From assembly GCF_002632725.1 (NCBI RefSeq), contig NZ_NJAI01000006.1, positions 210,572 to 252,612 of the forward strand: a DNA stretch of 42,041 nucleotides. Direction: 5' to 3'. Positions 29,604-37,866 of the stretch are shown one piece after another. The notes under the pieces are model-generated. The model saw only the letters and a program-made list of their open reading frames with translations, did no database searches and was not told the DNA's origin. This DNA comes from Xenorhabdus hominickii. Its GTDB lineage: Bacteria > Pseudomonadota > Gammaproteobacteria > Enterobacterales > Enterobacteriaceae. Position 1 is the first letter of the stretch; the number at the start of each line of letters is the position of its first letter. The position numbers and the translations under genes were made by a program.

Positions 29604-30467
29604 GTGAATCAGTCATCAATGGGCGTTCCAGCCCCACGCATCACTTTCAATGAATTTGTTGCCTTTGGTGTTGAAGCAATTATCCGGGCTGACGTACCCG
29701 TGATTATCACTCACTTACCTTTTGACGTCACCACTAATGTTAAGACTCTCATCGCGCAGCAATTGGGTGACAACAACGTAACACTATTCAGAGAGCCCAA
29801 TAATAAGCAAAATACCGAGCGATGGCAGACCACGAAAGTTCAGCTCCGTCACTTTCTGGAAAATGAGGAATACCGTGCCGACGATAGTACATGGTATCGT
29901 ATTGTTTCCAATATCATGCACAATCCAGAAGACATCAATGCTCTCCTCGGTTTTGATGCATTTTCACTGCTGGCTTCACGCAGGGGGCTCCATGCCGCCA
30001 ACTTGTGGGTCAGTTACCATGGCGTATTCACGCAAAGCCACTTCGATGAACTGGAGAACTTCAACATCGCCCTGCTGGGCAGAAAGAAGTTCATCTTGCT
30101 GCCCCCAGGCAGGCGGGACTACTACCCGCGTTCTGTCTGGCATGGCTTCGGCGACAAATCTCAGGTTTTCGATTTTGACAACGTTGACCCTCAGCGTTTT
30201 CCCCGGCTCGCGGCAAAAATCCCGCAGCGCTGCGAGGTTATCTTAGAACCCGGTGAAATGCTCTACCTGCCTTTGGGATGGTGGCATCAGGCCGAATCGT
30301 TAGACGAGCTGAACATCAATATTAATTTCTGGCTGTGGGATTTGAAAATCCTGCTCAGACCGTATGTTCTCTATTCTGCACTATACACCGCGGTCTACCG
30401 TAAGCTCAAAGGCGTCTACAACTACCAACCAGAGTCAGAGTCTACTAGGGGGAGGGGAAATAAATGA
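29604..30467 (+). CDS. JmjC/cupin-8 type Fe(II)/2-oxoglutarate dioxygenase-like
   Basis: 287 residues from GTG 29604, with AGAGAGGCAGC upstream. The cupin-like JmjC core is clear: first iron ligands H146-x-D148 in FTQSHFDELENF, then LLGRKKFILLPPGRRDYYP with a Lys placed for 2-oxoglutarate, and EPGEMLYLPLGWWHQAE with distal His at 228. The HxD...H triad is complete. Related enzymes hydroxylate peptides, proteins or small molecules. Its ORF overlaps the next gene by 4 bases (ATGA). In this operon it probably hydroxylates or desaturates an intermediate; an asparaginyl/peptidyl hydroxylase role cannot be excluded. Confidence 0.8.
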   Translation: MNQSSMGVPAPRITFNEFVAFGVEAIIRADVPVIITHLPFDVTTNVKTLIAQQLGDNNVTLFREPNNKQNTERWQTTKVQLRHFLENEEYRADDSTWYRIVSNIMHNPEDINALLGFDAFSLLASRRGLHAANLWVSYHGVFTQSHFDELENFNIALLGRKKFILLPPGRRDYYPRSVWHGFGDKSQVFDFDNVDPQRFPRLAAKIPQRCEVILEPGEMLYLPLGWWHQAESLDELNININFWLWDLKILLRPYVLYSALYTAVYRKLKGVYNYQPESESTRGRGNK

Positions 30468-31687
30468 CCTATCGTAAGAATATTATTCCAGCCAACAAAT
30501 TCCGTAACAACGACAAAGCTATTAGCGTTGGTAATCCATTCTGGGATATGTCAGAACACCACGGACTTGCTGGAATTGTCGCCGACCTTGACAATGATCT
30601 CCTGCATATCCGTCACGGTCATCAGTTCGTAAATTTCAGTTGCTGTTCCTATTTGAATCTGGACTCGCATCATAAGGTTATTGAAGGTGCCCTTGATGCA
30701 GTGCGCCGATATGGCGTCCTTGATCACTGTATTGCCCGCAGCCGGGTACAAATTCCTGCCTTGAAGGAACTGGAAGAGTCTCTGGGTGAGCTATTCGGTG
30801 CTGATGTCCTCAGTGGCGTGTCGGCCAGCAGTATCAGCGGTGGTTTGCTACCCCTCATCGCTTCCGGACATTTAGGTAACGGTAATCGACCTTTAATGAT
30901 CTTTGACAAGCATGCTCATGTGTCGCTAGCTGCCGCTAAACCCGCCTGTGCTGATGAAACCGAGGTCGTTACCTGTAACTACCATGACCTGAATTTCATT
31001 GAAGATAGCTGCAAGAAATATGAACGGGTTTGCTACGTCGTCGACGGTAGCGACAGTCTCGGCGGTTATGCACCGGTTAGGGAATTGGCCGAACTGCAAG
31101 ATAAATACGGCCTGTTGGTGTTCTACGATGATTCGCATTCAATTTCAGCCTATGGTGAGCGCGGCATCGGTTATGTTCGATCACACAGTCCGGCGTTGAA
31201 TGAGAACACCATCATGGTTGTCACACTCAACAAAGCTTTTGGTACCAGTGGAGCAGCTATCTTGCTCAATAACTACCCGCAGTCTGTGTTACGCCTGGTT
31301 GAACGATTTGGTGGTGGTCTGAATTACTCACAGAACCTGAACACTGCCGCCGTCGGTGCCAGCTTAGCTTCAGCAGAAATTCACCGTACCGCTGAATTAC
31401 CAATATTGCAGAAGAAGCTGTACAACAACATCGCACTATTCGATTCTCTCATCCCCACAACGCAAAGCGGACAGACTTACCCAATACGGTTAGTTCCTGT
31501 GAGTGATGAAAGGGTTATAGACGCAGGACGCCAGATATTAGAGGCTGGTTTTTATGTGTCTCCGGTGTTTTTCCCCATTGTTGCCAAAGGTACTGCGGGT
31601 TTGCGGGTGATGATGCGTGCCGGACAAACTGAGGAACAGATACGCCATTTGTGCAGAATATTCTTTGATGTGAGGGCAGTCCAATGA
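30464..31687 (+). CDS. Alpha-oxoamine synthase-like PLP enzyme
   Basis: 407 residues, fold-type I aminotransferase class II. Features: FVNFSCCSYLNLDSHHKVIE near 55-75 (oxoamine synthase N-terminus), PLP-binding D-x-SH in LVFYDDSHSISAYGERGIGY near 222-240, and Schiff-base lysine in VVTLNKAFGTSGAA near 262-270. This is the arrangement of 2-amino-3-ketobutyrate CoA ligase, KAPA synthase and serine palmitoyltransferase, which condense an amino acid with an acyl-CoA with loss of CO2 to give an alpha-amino ketone. The specific substrates are unknown. It is coupled by 4-base overlaps to both neighbours and likely forms the central C-C bond of the product. Confidence 0.85.
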   Translation: MTYRKNIIPANKFRNNDKAISVGNPFWDMSEHHGLAGIVADLDNDLLHIRHGHQFVNFSCCSYLNLDSHHKVIEGALDAVRRYGVLDHCIARSRVQIPALKELEESLGELFGADVLSGVSASSISGGLLPLIASGHLGNGNRPLMIFDKHAHVSLAAAKPACADETEVVTCNYHDLNFIEDSCKKYERVCYVVDGSDSLGGYAPVRELAELQDKYGLLVFYDDSHSISAYGERGIGYVRSHSPALNENTIMVVTLNKAFGTSGAAILLNNYPQSVLRLVERFGGGLNYSQNLNTAAVGASLASAEIHRTAELPILQKKLYNNIALFDSLIPTTQSGQTYPIRLVPVSDERVIDAGRQILEAGFYVSPVFFPIVAKGTAGLRVMMRAGQTEEQIRHLCRIFFDVRAVQ

Positions 31688-32547
31688 TGGGTAGTGGACG
31701 AGCAATTCCACGCAGCATTCTGTATACGCCAGCCTTGTCACTGGATCGCGTGGTTAAAGCGTGGTCTTACGATGCCGATGTGCATTTGATTGATCTGGAA
31801 GACTCCGTACCAGGCCCATTCAGGGCCGAGGCAAGGACCCTCTGCCGTACAGCCTTGGATAATGCACCCCAGCCCTCGAATATCGCCGTGCGAATCAACG
31901 CATTTGGTACGATTGATGCTGTATATGACCTTGTCATGCTCAATGAAAGTAGCGTGACTCCGGGGTTTATCGTGATGTCCATGGTAAAGTCCCCAACAGA
32001 GGTCATCCTATTGCGGGAAACACTGGCTTCTACCGGGAAATACCCAGAAATCTACCTCACAATTGAGACCGTGGAAGCGATCACTGATCTTGATAAACTC
32101 GCCGCTGTGGCGGATGGACTGATTTTGGGTTCAGCGGATCTGGCTGCTACCCTCGGTGTGGAGATCACCTGGTCTGGAATGCTGGCCGCCCGTCAGGCGA
32201 TGGCGTTGGCGAGTGCCAGATATGGTATTGGCTGTATTGATACCGCGAATTATCGTCTTTCTGAATCTGAGGTGCTGGCCGATGAAGTTCAGCGAGCCAG
32301 AGAATTGGGGTTCCACGGCAAAGCTACTGTCCATCCCGGCGAACTTGACCTGATCAATTTGGCGTTACGGCCCTGTGAAGAGAAATTACTGGCCGCGCGC
32401 CGAATAACCGACGCCGTGCAGGCAGCAGCTGGGGGAATAGCGTTGCTGGATGGATGCATGGTTGGCCCGCCATTTGCCCGTCTAGCTCACAGTACTATAC
32501 AATCAGGAGAGGCTTGGGCCGCTCGTTTCGGTAAGGGGAGTATATGA
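31684..32547 (+). CDS. HpcH/HpaI-CitE family CoA lyase/aldolase
   Basis: 287 residues. CitE-type features: RSILYTPALSLDRVVKAWSY at the N-terminus, the metal/acid motif HLIDLEDSVPGPFRAEARTL near 35-54, VRINAFGT, IETVEAI near 120, and ADGLILGSADLAATLGVE near 139-156. Members cleave or form beta-hydroxyacyl-CoA esters such as malyl-, citramalyl- or citryl-CoA with Mg2+. The usual PK signature reads MVKS here. Together with the MaoC dehydratase at the operon end it could build or break a branched hydroxyacyl-CoA; the direction is not deducible. Overlaps both neighbours by 4 bases. Confidence 0.85.
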   Translation: MMGSGRAIPRSILYTPALSLDRVVKAWSYDADVHLIDLEDSVPGPFRAEARTLCRTALDNAPQPSNIAVRINAFGTIDAVYDLVMLNESSVTPGFIVMSMVKSPTEVILLRETLASTGKYPEIYLTIETVEAITDLDKLAAVADGLILGSADLAATLGVEITWSGMLAARQAMALASARYGIGCIDTANYRLSESEVLADEVQRARELGFHGKATVHPGELDLINLALRPCEEKLLAARRITDAVQAAAGGIALLDGCMVGPPFARLAHSTIQSGEAWAARFGKGSI

Positions 32548-33422
32548 CTATTTCTGTAGCCGTCATCGGGACCGGGGCTATCGGTATGGACCTGATCAAC
32601 AAAATCCATCGTTCACTCACCCTCAATTGTCGCTTGTTGGCCGGACGTAATCAGCACTCAGCTGGTTTTGACATCGCAGCTCGGTTTGGCTACCCGACTA
32701 GCGCCGACGGTATTGACGCAATCTTGGCAGCCCCAGAACCATTCGATGTGGTATTCGACGCGACCAACGCGATGTCGCATGTCGAACACTGGGAACGGCT
32801 GCGTCCCCTTGGAACCCTACTTATAAACCTGACCCCCTGTCACCTGGGGCAGATGATAGTACCGACCGTGACTGGCGCAGACGCGTTGACAGATCGCCAT
32901 GTCAGTTTGATCAGCTGCGGTGGACAGGCGTCGATACCGATCGTACATGCACTCAGCCAACGTTTTCAGATTGAAGATATCGAGGTGGTGGCAACAGTAG
33001 CCAGCAATAGCGTGGGGCGGGCCACAAGGATTAACATCGACGAATACGTAGAAACCACGCAAATTGCACTCAGTACTTTCACGGGCGTACCAAATACCAA
33101 GGCGATCCTCAACATCAGTCCAGCCGTGCCACCTGCCATGTTCAGGGTAACTATCTTTGCGGGGATAGTTGGGGCAACGACCGAAAAGGTTAGCTCGGTT
33201 GTTGCAGCGGCGGCTGATAAAGTTCGGGCGTTTGCACCGGGTTATACGCTCACCGCTTGCCGTGTCATTGACGGGCGCGTGTTTATCTCTTTAGAAGTGG
33301 TCGCGAGCAGCAAGGTGATGCCAGAATACGCCGGGAATCTGGATATCATTAATTCTGCTGCTATCCTGGTTGCCGAGCAGTATGCGGCTCACCAGTACCA
33401 ATCTCAGAGCCTAGTGGTATAG
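32544..33422 (+). CDS. Acylating aldehyde dehydrogenase (MhpF/DmpF family)
   Basis: 292 residues, slightly shorter than MhpF. NAD-binding VAVIGTGAIGMDLINKI at the N-terminus. The catalytic Cys is in LISCGGQASIPIVHALSQ near 131, matching the TCGGQATIP motif of acetaldehyde dehydrogenases (acetylating). ATRINIDEYVETT follows, and the C-terminus aligns with the partner-binding region of the family. The enzyme interconverts acyl-CoA and aldehyde and normally channels the aldehyde to the MhpE/DmpG aldolase, which is the next gene 13 bases on. No meta-cleavage catabolic genes are nearby, so a biosynthetic use is likely. Confidence 0.9.
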   Translation: MTISVAVIGTGAIGMDLINKIHRSLTLNCRLLAGRNQHSAGFDIAARFGYPTSADGIDAILAAPEPFDVVFDATNAMSHVEHWERLRPLGTLLINLTPCHLGQMIVPTVTGADALTDRHVSLISCGGQASIPIVHALSQRFQIEDIEVVATVASNSVGRATRINIDEYVETTQIALSTFTGVPNTKAILNISPAVPPAMFRVTIFAGIVGATTEKVSSVVAAAADKVRAFAPGYTLTACRVIDGRVFISLEVVASSKVMPEYAGNLDIINSAAILVAEQYAAHQYQSQSLVV

Positions 33423-33435
33423 GTAAGGGGGGCTG

Positions 33436-34437
33436 ATGACAATCTTAATTCATGATTCAACCTTGCGTGACGGCCAGCACGCGGTGAAACACCAACTTAC
33501 TGCTGCGCAGTTGCGGAACTATGCGACAGCCGCCGACCAAGCAGGTATTTCGGTTGTCGAGGTGGGCCATGGCAATGGGCTTGGAGCCTCTTCGTACCAG
33601 GTTGGTCGTGCTGTGTTGAATGACGACGAAATGCTGATCACCGTACGGGAGGTCTTGAAAAACAGTAGGATGGGCGTATTCATGCTGCCAGGCTGGGGCA
33701 CCATTGCCGACTTATCGAAAGCCCTTGCACACGGCGCTGATGTGGTGCGTATCGGCATCCATTGCACGGAAGCCACTCTGGCTGAACGCCACCTGGGATG
33801 GTTGCGTGAGATGGGGGCGGAGGTGCATGCGGTATTAATGATGAGTCATATGGCCAGCCCTATACAGTTGGCCGAACAAGCAGCTTTATTAGTGAATTAT
33901 GGGGCACAAGCTGTCGGCATCATGGACTCTGCGGGCCATCTTTTGTTCCCGGACGTCACTGCGCGTATTACGGCGTTGCGGACGGCGGTCGAGGTGCCTC
34001 TGATTTTTCACGGACACAACAATTTGGGGATGGCAGTAGCTAATTCGGTGGCTGCTGCTCAAGCCGGAGCTACAATAATCGATGGCTGCTCCCGGGGGTT
34101 CGGTGCCGGGGCAGGCAATACCCAACTGGAAGTGTTGGTTCCCGTTCTGGAACGTTTAGGATTCACGACCGGCATTAGTCTTTATGATCTTCTTGATGCC
34201 GCTGACCTTGCGGCCCGAGAATTAATGCTGGCTCCGCCAGTGATTGATTCACTGGGCATCGTCAGTGGTCTGGCCGGCGTATTCTCGGGTTTCAAAAATC
34301 CTGTCATGGAGCGAGCAGGTACAGCAGGGGTAGATCCTCGCGATGTGTTCTTCGAACTTGGAAAACGGCAGGTCATTGCCGGGCAGGAAGACCTTATCGC
34401 CGAGGTTGTTGCTGGGTTAAGAAAGGTGACTTTGTGA
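33436..34437 (+). CDS. 4-hydroxy-2-oxovalerate aldolase-like (MhpE/DmpG family)
   Basis: 333 residues from ATG 33436 with AGGTAAGGGGGGCTG upstream. HMGL-like TIM barrel: catalytic Arg-Asp in [20 protein letters not shown] at the N-terminus, [17 protein letters not shown] near 41-57, metal-binding HGHNN in [20 protein letters not shown] near 193-212, and [17 protein letters not shown] near 216-232. A C-terminal communication domain for the dehydrogenase partner follows. The family joins pyruvate or a homolog with an aldehyde to give a 4-hydroxy-2-oxoacid, or cleaves it. Nikkomycin biosynthesis uses such a pair to build its pyridyl hydroxy-oxo acid. It is followed by a gene whose GTG overlaps its stop. 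Confidence 0.9.
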   Translation: MTILIHDSTLRDGQHAVKHQLTAAQLRNYATAADQAGISVVEVGHGNGLGASSYQVGRAVLNDDEMLITVREVLKNSRMGVFMLPGWGTIADLSKALAHGADVVRIGIHCTEATLAERHLGWLREMGAEVHAVLMMSHMASPIQLAEQAALLVNYGAQAVGIMDSAGHLLFPDVTARITALRTAVEVPLIFHGHNNLGMAVANSVAAAQAGATIIDGCSRGFGAGAGNTQLEVLVPVLERLGFTTGISLYDLLDAADLAARELMLAPPVIDSLGIVSGLAGVFSGFKNPVMERAGTAGVDPRDVFFELGKRQVIAGQEDLIAEVVAGLRKVTL

Positions 34438-35384
34438 CGATGAAAATAATCAACGCGGATGAAATGTCTGGTGATGACCGATTTCGGCAGGTGATGACAA
34501 CACTGACTGATGTTTTCCGCGACCTGAGTGCCGGTAGAGAACAATCACCGGCGCGGCTCTTATTGCAGCATGGTCCGTCTGAGATGTTGATCAGTCCGGC
34601 GGCTTGGATGCAACGTGGTGTGGCCAGTGTCAAGATCACTACACTCACCCTGGGTAACTCAGGTCAAGGGCTTCCTTTGATCCACGGTATTGTCGTGCTT
34701 ACAAACATCAACACTGGGCAGGTGATTGCGTTGTTTGACGGCGCAGATTTGACGGCAGTGAGAACCGGCGCTGTTGCCGGTCTGGCAACCAACCTGTGTG
34801 CTCCCGTCGATGCCGGTGACCTTGCCATCCTCGGTGCTGGAGTTCAAGCACGCGCTGTACTACAGGCGATGCTGGTCGTACGCAAGATCCGCTCGGTTCG
34901 GATTTTTTCCCGTTCAGCGACTAGAATTACCGAGTTCGTGCAGTGGGCTCGCACGGTTACGGGGATTAAGGTCACCGTATGTGACTCGGTGTTCGAAGCA
35001 GTACGCGGTGCCGAGATCATCTGCACCACCACGTCAACCAGCTCCAGTGTACCTCTGATAGAGGCTGATTGGGTGGCTCCAGGGGCACACTTGAATATCA
35101 TCGGTGGTACCCATGAAGACGCCATTGAAGTTGCCCCTGCCTTGCTGAAAAGTGCGTTTGTTGCCGTAGAAAAGAGTTCTGCTGCTCAGGAAGAGGCGGG
35201 AGAAATCCGGGCTGCTCTCCTTCTCGGGTACATTCAGTCAGAAGAGCTGCATGAACTCGGCGCGCTGATCCTTGGCGAATCGGCTGTAGAGGAAGGCAGA
35301 ATCACCTTGTTCCGCAGTGTAGGACTGGCTATTGAGGACACCGCCGCTGCGCTAGCCTTGTACGTCCCCCCGGAGAACATATGA
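34434..35384 (+). CDS. Ornithine cyclodeaminase/mu-crystallin family enzyme
   Basis: 316 residues from GTG 34434, overlapping the aldolase stop; ATG 34440 is an alternative. Features: Lys of [20 protein letters not shown] near 66, [20 protein letters not shown] near 100 (conserved Arg-Thr-Gly-Ala), a Rossmann loop [17 protein letters not shown] near 125-141, and [16 protein letters not shown] at the end. Members include ornithine cyclodeaminase, alanine dehydrogenases, ketimine and dehydroproline reductases, and biosynthetic enzymes that supply non-protein amino acids. Which reaction applies cannot be read here. It may supply the amino-acid partner or reduce a cyclic imine from the alpha-amino ketone. 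Confidence 0.82.
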   Translation: MTMKIINADEMSGDDRFRQVMTTLTDVFRDLSAGREQSPARLLLQHGPSEMLISPAAWMQRGVASVKITTLTLGNSGQGLPLIHGIVVLTNINTGQVIALFDGADLTAVRTGAVAGLATNLCAPVDAGDLAILGAGVQARAVLQAMLVVRKIRSVRIFSRSATRITEFVQWARTVTGIKVTVCDSVFEAVRGAEIICTTTSTSSSVPLIEADWVAPGAHLNIIGGTHEDAIEVAPALLKSAFVAVEKSSAAQEEAGEIRAALLLGYIQSEELHELGALILGESAVEEGRITLFRSVGLAIEDTAAALALYVPPENI

Positions 35385-35896
35385 CACTAAGACAGATCGG
35401 CAAGAACGAATACATCGAAGAGCATGGCGGAGACTATGAGGACTTCGAGCCTGGAATGGTCATTAAACACTGGCCTGGCCGTACTATATCTGAGGCCGAC
35501 AACACCTGGCTAACCTTACTGACGATGAATCAGCATCCGCTGCATTTTGATCAGGCTTACGGCGCTAAGAGCGAATATAGTCAGGTTTTGGTGAACAGTA
35601 GCATCACTCTGGCTCTGGTCAGCGGCATGACTGTTCAGGCGTTATCGGCTCGTGCGGTAGCCAACTTAGGATGGGACAAAGTGCGCTTGAAAGACCCGCT
35701 TTTCGTCGGCGATACCCTCTATGCTACCAGCAAGATCCTGGCTAAACGCCATTCAAACTCTCGTCCTGGCAAAGGGATCATCACAGTAGAGACAGTTGGC
35801 ATCAAGTCGACAGGAGAAACGGTCATCACTTTTGAAAGGTCCTTCATGGTTTTCTGCCGCGCAGATCTTTCTAACAGTCACCCTCACAGGATTTAG
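35381..35896 (+). CDS. MaoC-family (R)-hydratase/dehydratase
   Basis: 171 residues, coupled by a 4-base overlap to the gene before. Hot-dog fold with the hydratase motif: EDFEPGMVIKHWPGRTISEA, then DNTWLTLLTMNQHPLHFDQA (Asp...His dyad, N-x-x-P-x-HFD), YSQVLVNSSITLALVSGM, and ANLGWDKVRL near 90. LVNS-TLALV-G and ANLGWD are typical of the mesaconyl-CoA hydratase-like branch of MaoC proteins. This branch commonly occurs with CitE-like lyases, as in this operon, and dehydrates a beta-hydroxyacyl-CoA. It is the last gene of the operon; no terminator is apparent. Confidence 0.85.
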   Translation: MTLRQIGKNEYIEEHGGDYEDFEPGMVIKHWPGRTISEADNTWLTLLTMNQHPLHFDQAYGAKSEYSQVLVNSSITLALVSGMTVQALSARAVANLGWDKVRLKDPLFVGDTLYATSKILAKRHSNSRPGKGIITVETVGIKSTGETVITFERSFMVFCRADLSNSHPHRI

Positions 35897-36103
35897 CCGG
35901 GGGCCACAACTTGGTGCTGAGAGTGGATTGAATATTGAGAGCGTACTTGTTGATTTGGCTCAGAACTACTTAGCTGAATATATTGTTTCTAACCGAAAAC
36001 CCAGCGCGTCGGATTTTAGCAAACAGGGCGATTTATTCAGTAGAGGCAGAATAGATCACTCTGTTTCTTATTTGAAGGTTAAAGCAGCCTTTAACTCAAT
36101 GAG
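35897..36103 (+). other. Spacer with open, coding-like frame of unknown origin
   Basis: From the MaoC end to the convergent membrane gene an open plus-strand frame reads GLNIESVLVDLAQNYLAEYI and KPSASDFSKQGDLFSRGRID. It has no start codon or ribosome-binding site and no family I recognise. It may be the remnant of a gene cut when the operon was inserted. Confidence 0.3.
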
Positions 36104-36520
36104 TCAGGATGTCGCCAGCAAAAACAGAAAAAATACTCCCCATTGCAGGATTAAACTAACAGTTGCCCGTTTTAATAGCCTGACTGCACCATAGAAACGA
36201 GTATTCATAGTTTGTGATTTTGGTGATTTATTAAATATCAGTGATAATGCCTGATCAAACTCGGCGCTTTTTTCAGGGTACAAATTGAGGATCTGAAAAT
36301 AGTGACAATCCAACCAAAGACGCCAGCAATAATATTGGCAAAACAGGGCGGTGAATAGCAACACTGCATAGAGAGTGATGTTATTTAAGTTAGCCATTAA
36401 TATTACTGTTGCGATCAGGATGGAAAGTACTGAAAGTGCTGATATGAATCGCCAGCTTTTTAATGTAACAATCATCACCTGACTGGTCAGATATTCACAA
36501 TTTAATTTTTCCGAATTCAT
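36104..36520 (-). CDS. Small membrane protein of the ynb-like operon
   Basis: 138 residues; ATG 36520 starts next to the ynbD stop. It begins cytoplasmic (MNSEKLNCEYLTSQ), then two adjacent hydrophobic helices (about 22-41 and 44-62) with a short turn, a soluble middle (LDCHYFQILNLYPEKSAEFD) and a last hydrophobic stretch at the C-terminus. No family recognised. Being last in an operon of phospholipid-type enzymes suggests a membrane accessory role. Confidence 0.6.
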   Translation of the reverse strand: MNSEKLNCEYLTSQVMIVTLKSWRFISALSVLSILIATVILMANLNNITLYAVLLFTALFCQYYCWRLWLDCHYFQILNLYPEKSAEFDQALSLIFNKSPKSQTMNTRFYGAVRLLKRATVSLILQWGVFFLFLLATS

Positions 36521-36521
36521 A

Positions 36522-37841
36522 TCAGATCCTCCGTCCCAAATAAGATTCTGCCCATAGAGTCAATACATTGAGGTGTGTTTGCCTGAATGTGACATGGGGT
36601 CTGGCTTCGCGCAGAATATTGACCACTGTGGATATATCATACTCAGGGTGCTGTTTCAGCAACCATGCTGCTACGACCATCGCACTACGGGATAAACCGA
36701 GCGTACAATGTACGAATACCTCTCCCTGCTGATGTAACTTACCCAGTGAACAAACCGCAGATTGTACAGCTTCGGGGGTTAGTGGCAGCAAGTCAATTTG
36801 TGGCTGGCAAATATAGTTAGTTATCTGTACATAGGGTTTTCTGTGCCATTCTGCGGTCATATCAAGTACACAGACTGTCATGGTGGAGTTACGTGGCAGG
36901 CTGCCGAGAATAATTCCTTCTGTTATTTTATTGAAAGGAGCGCTTTTACGCCGGAACCAGAGATAAGAGAACCAGGCACCCAATTGGTACGGTGCCAGTA
37001 GCCAGCGTGCAGACAGTGACATTTTTCCATCCGGCTGTTTTTGGAACACGGAGCTACCTAATCCTGCATAACCGAGTGCCACCACCAGTAACGATATGGC
37101 AGGCCACAGTAATATCCAAAAAGCTCCACCTAAAAAACTAGCAGGAAGTGCAAATAATATACTGCCTGCCAGATAATAACTGCATAAATTCCACGCGTAG
37201 TGATCTTGGTTAGATTGCCATTGCCATCGATGTGAAATAGGTAATAAGTAACTGATTATTATGCCAACGGCAAAGCCTGTGATGATATCAATAAAGTGAT
37301 GTTGCCATGTGGTTAAAACAGATAATGCAATCAAAATAGACCAAACATGCAACAAATGGCGCGAGTAGCCATGCAAATTTGCAGAATAGCGCAGCCAAAG
37401 TAACCATAGCAGCATAATATGCAGAGAAGGAGCTTGATTATAAGGCAAATCAAATAATTCCAGTTGTTCAAAGAACCATCCAAAAATGCCTTCAGTGACA
37501 GGGCGTGAAAACGAAAACTTTAATGGAAATAACAAAAATCCAGTGCAGGCAACAAGTGACGCCGTCACGAGTCTCCAGCTATGAATCCACTGTTCACGGC
37601 GATTGGTACAGATAAATAGCGATATCCCATAGAACAGATCGATGCTCCAGTAAGGAATAATCGTCCATGGCCAGAAAGGGATATTATGCTCCCAACTGAA
37701 TGCCACAACATGAACATCATCTCTATGAGCAGTGAATTGGTTAACTTGACCGTATGTAAGAAAGAAGAACGGTACCAGAAATAACAACCAGATAACGGCG
37801 GTTATCCATAAGCGTTGTCGGCTATCAAAAGAGAAATGCAT
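36522..37841 (-). CDS. ynbD: PAP2/dual-specificity phosphatase fusion, YnbD-like
   Basis: 439 residues from ATG 37841 (MHFSFDSRQRLWITA); a TTG at 37889 is in frame but would overlap ynbC. The N-terminal half is a multi-helix PAP2-like lipid phosphatase domain with PSLH (YNQAPSLHIMLLWLLWLRYS) and WQHHFIDIITGFAVGI. The C-terminal part is a dual-specificity phosphatase with the signature HCTLGLSRSAMVVAAWLLKQ (Cys and Arg of HCx5R). E. coli YnbD has the same fusion. It probably dephosphorylates a lipid made with the CDP-alcohol phosphatidyltransferase at 39655. Same strand and order as E. coli ynbACD. Confidence 0.88.
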   Translation of the reverse strand: MHFSFDSRQRLWITAVIWLLFLVPFFFLTYGQVNQFTAHRDDVHVVAFSWEHNIPFWPWTIIPYWSIDLFYGISLFICTNRREQWIHSWRLVTASLVACTGFLLFPLKFSFSRPVTEGIFGWFFEQLELFDLPYNQAPSLHIMLLWLLWLRYSANLHGYSRHLLHVWSILIALSVLTTWQHHFIDIITGFAVGIIISYLLPISHRWQWQSNQDHYAWNLCSYYLAGSILFALPASFLGGAFWILLWPAISLLVVALGYAGLGSSVFQKQPDGKMSLSARWLLAPYQLGAWFSYLWFRRKSAPFNKITEGIILGSLPRNSTMTVCVLDMTAEWHRKPYVQITNYICQPQIDLLPLTPEAVQSAVCSLGKLHQQGEVFVHCTLGLSRSAMVVAAWLLKQHPEYDISTVVNILREARPHVTFRQTHLNVLTLWAESYLGRRI

Positions 37842-37866
37842 GAAGTGTTTTATCCCGTATTTATTC

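Noticed and set aside
28340..35896. Aromatic catabolic (meta-cleavage) operon
   Set aside because: Only the dehydrogenase/aldolase pair fits. No ring-cleavage dioxygenase, hydroxymuconic enzymes or hydratase are present, while oxoamine synthase, cupin and exporter genes do not belong to such operons.
35796..36194. 132-codon plus-strand frame overlapping MaoC end and the convergent membrane gene
   Set aside because: It starts inside the MaoC gene in another frame and ends inside the opposite gene; only its middle (35897-36103) is noted as an unexplained open stretch.
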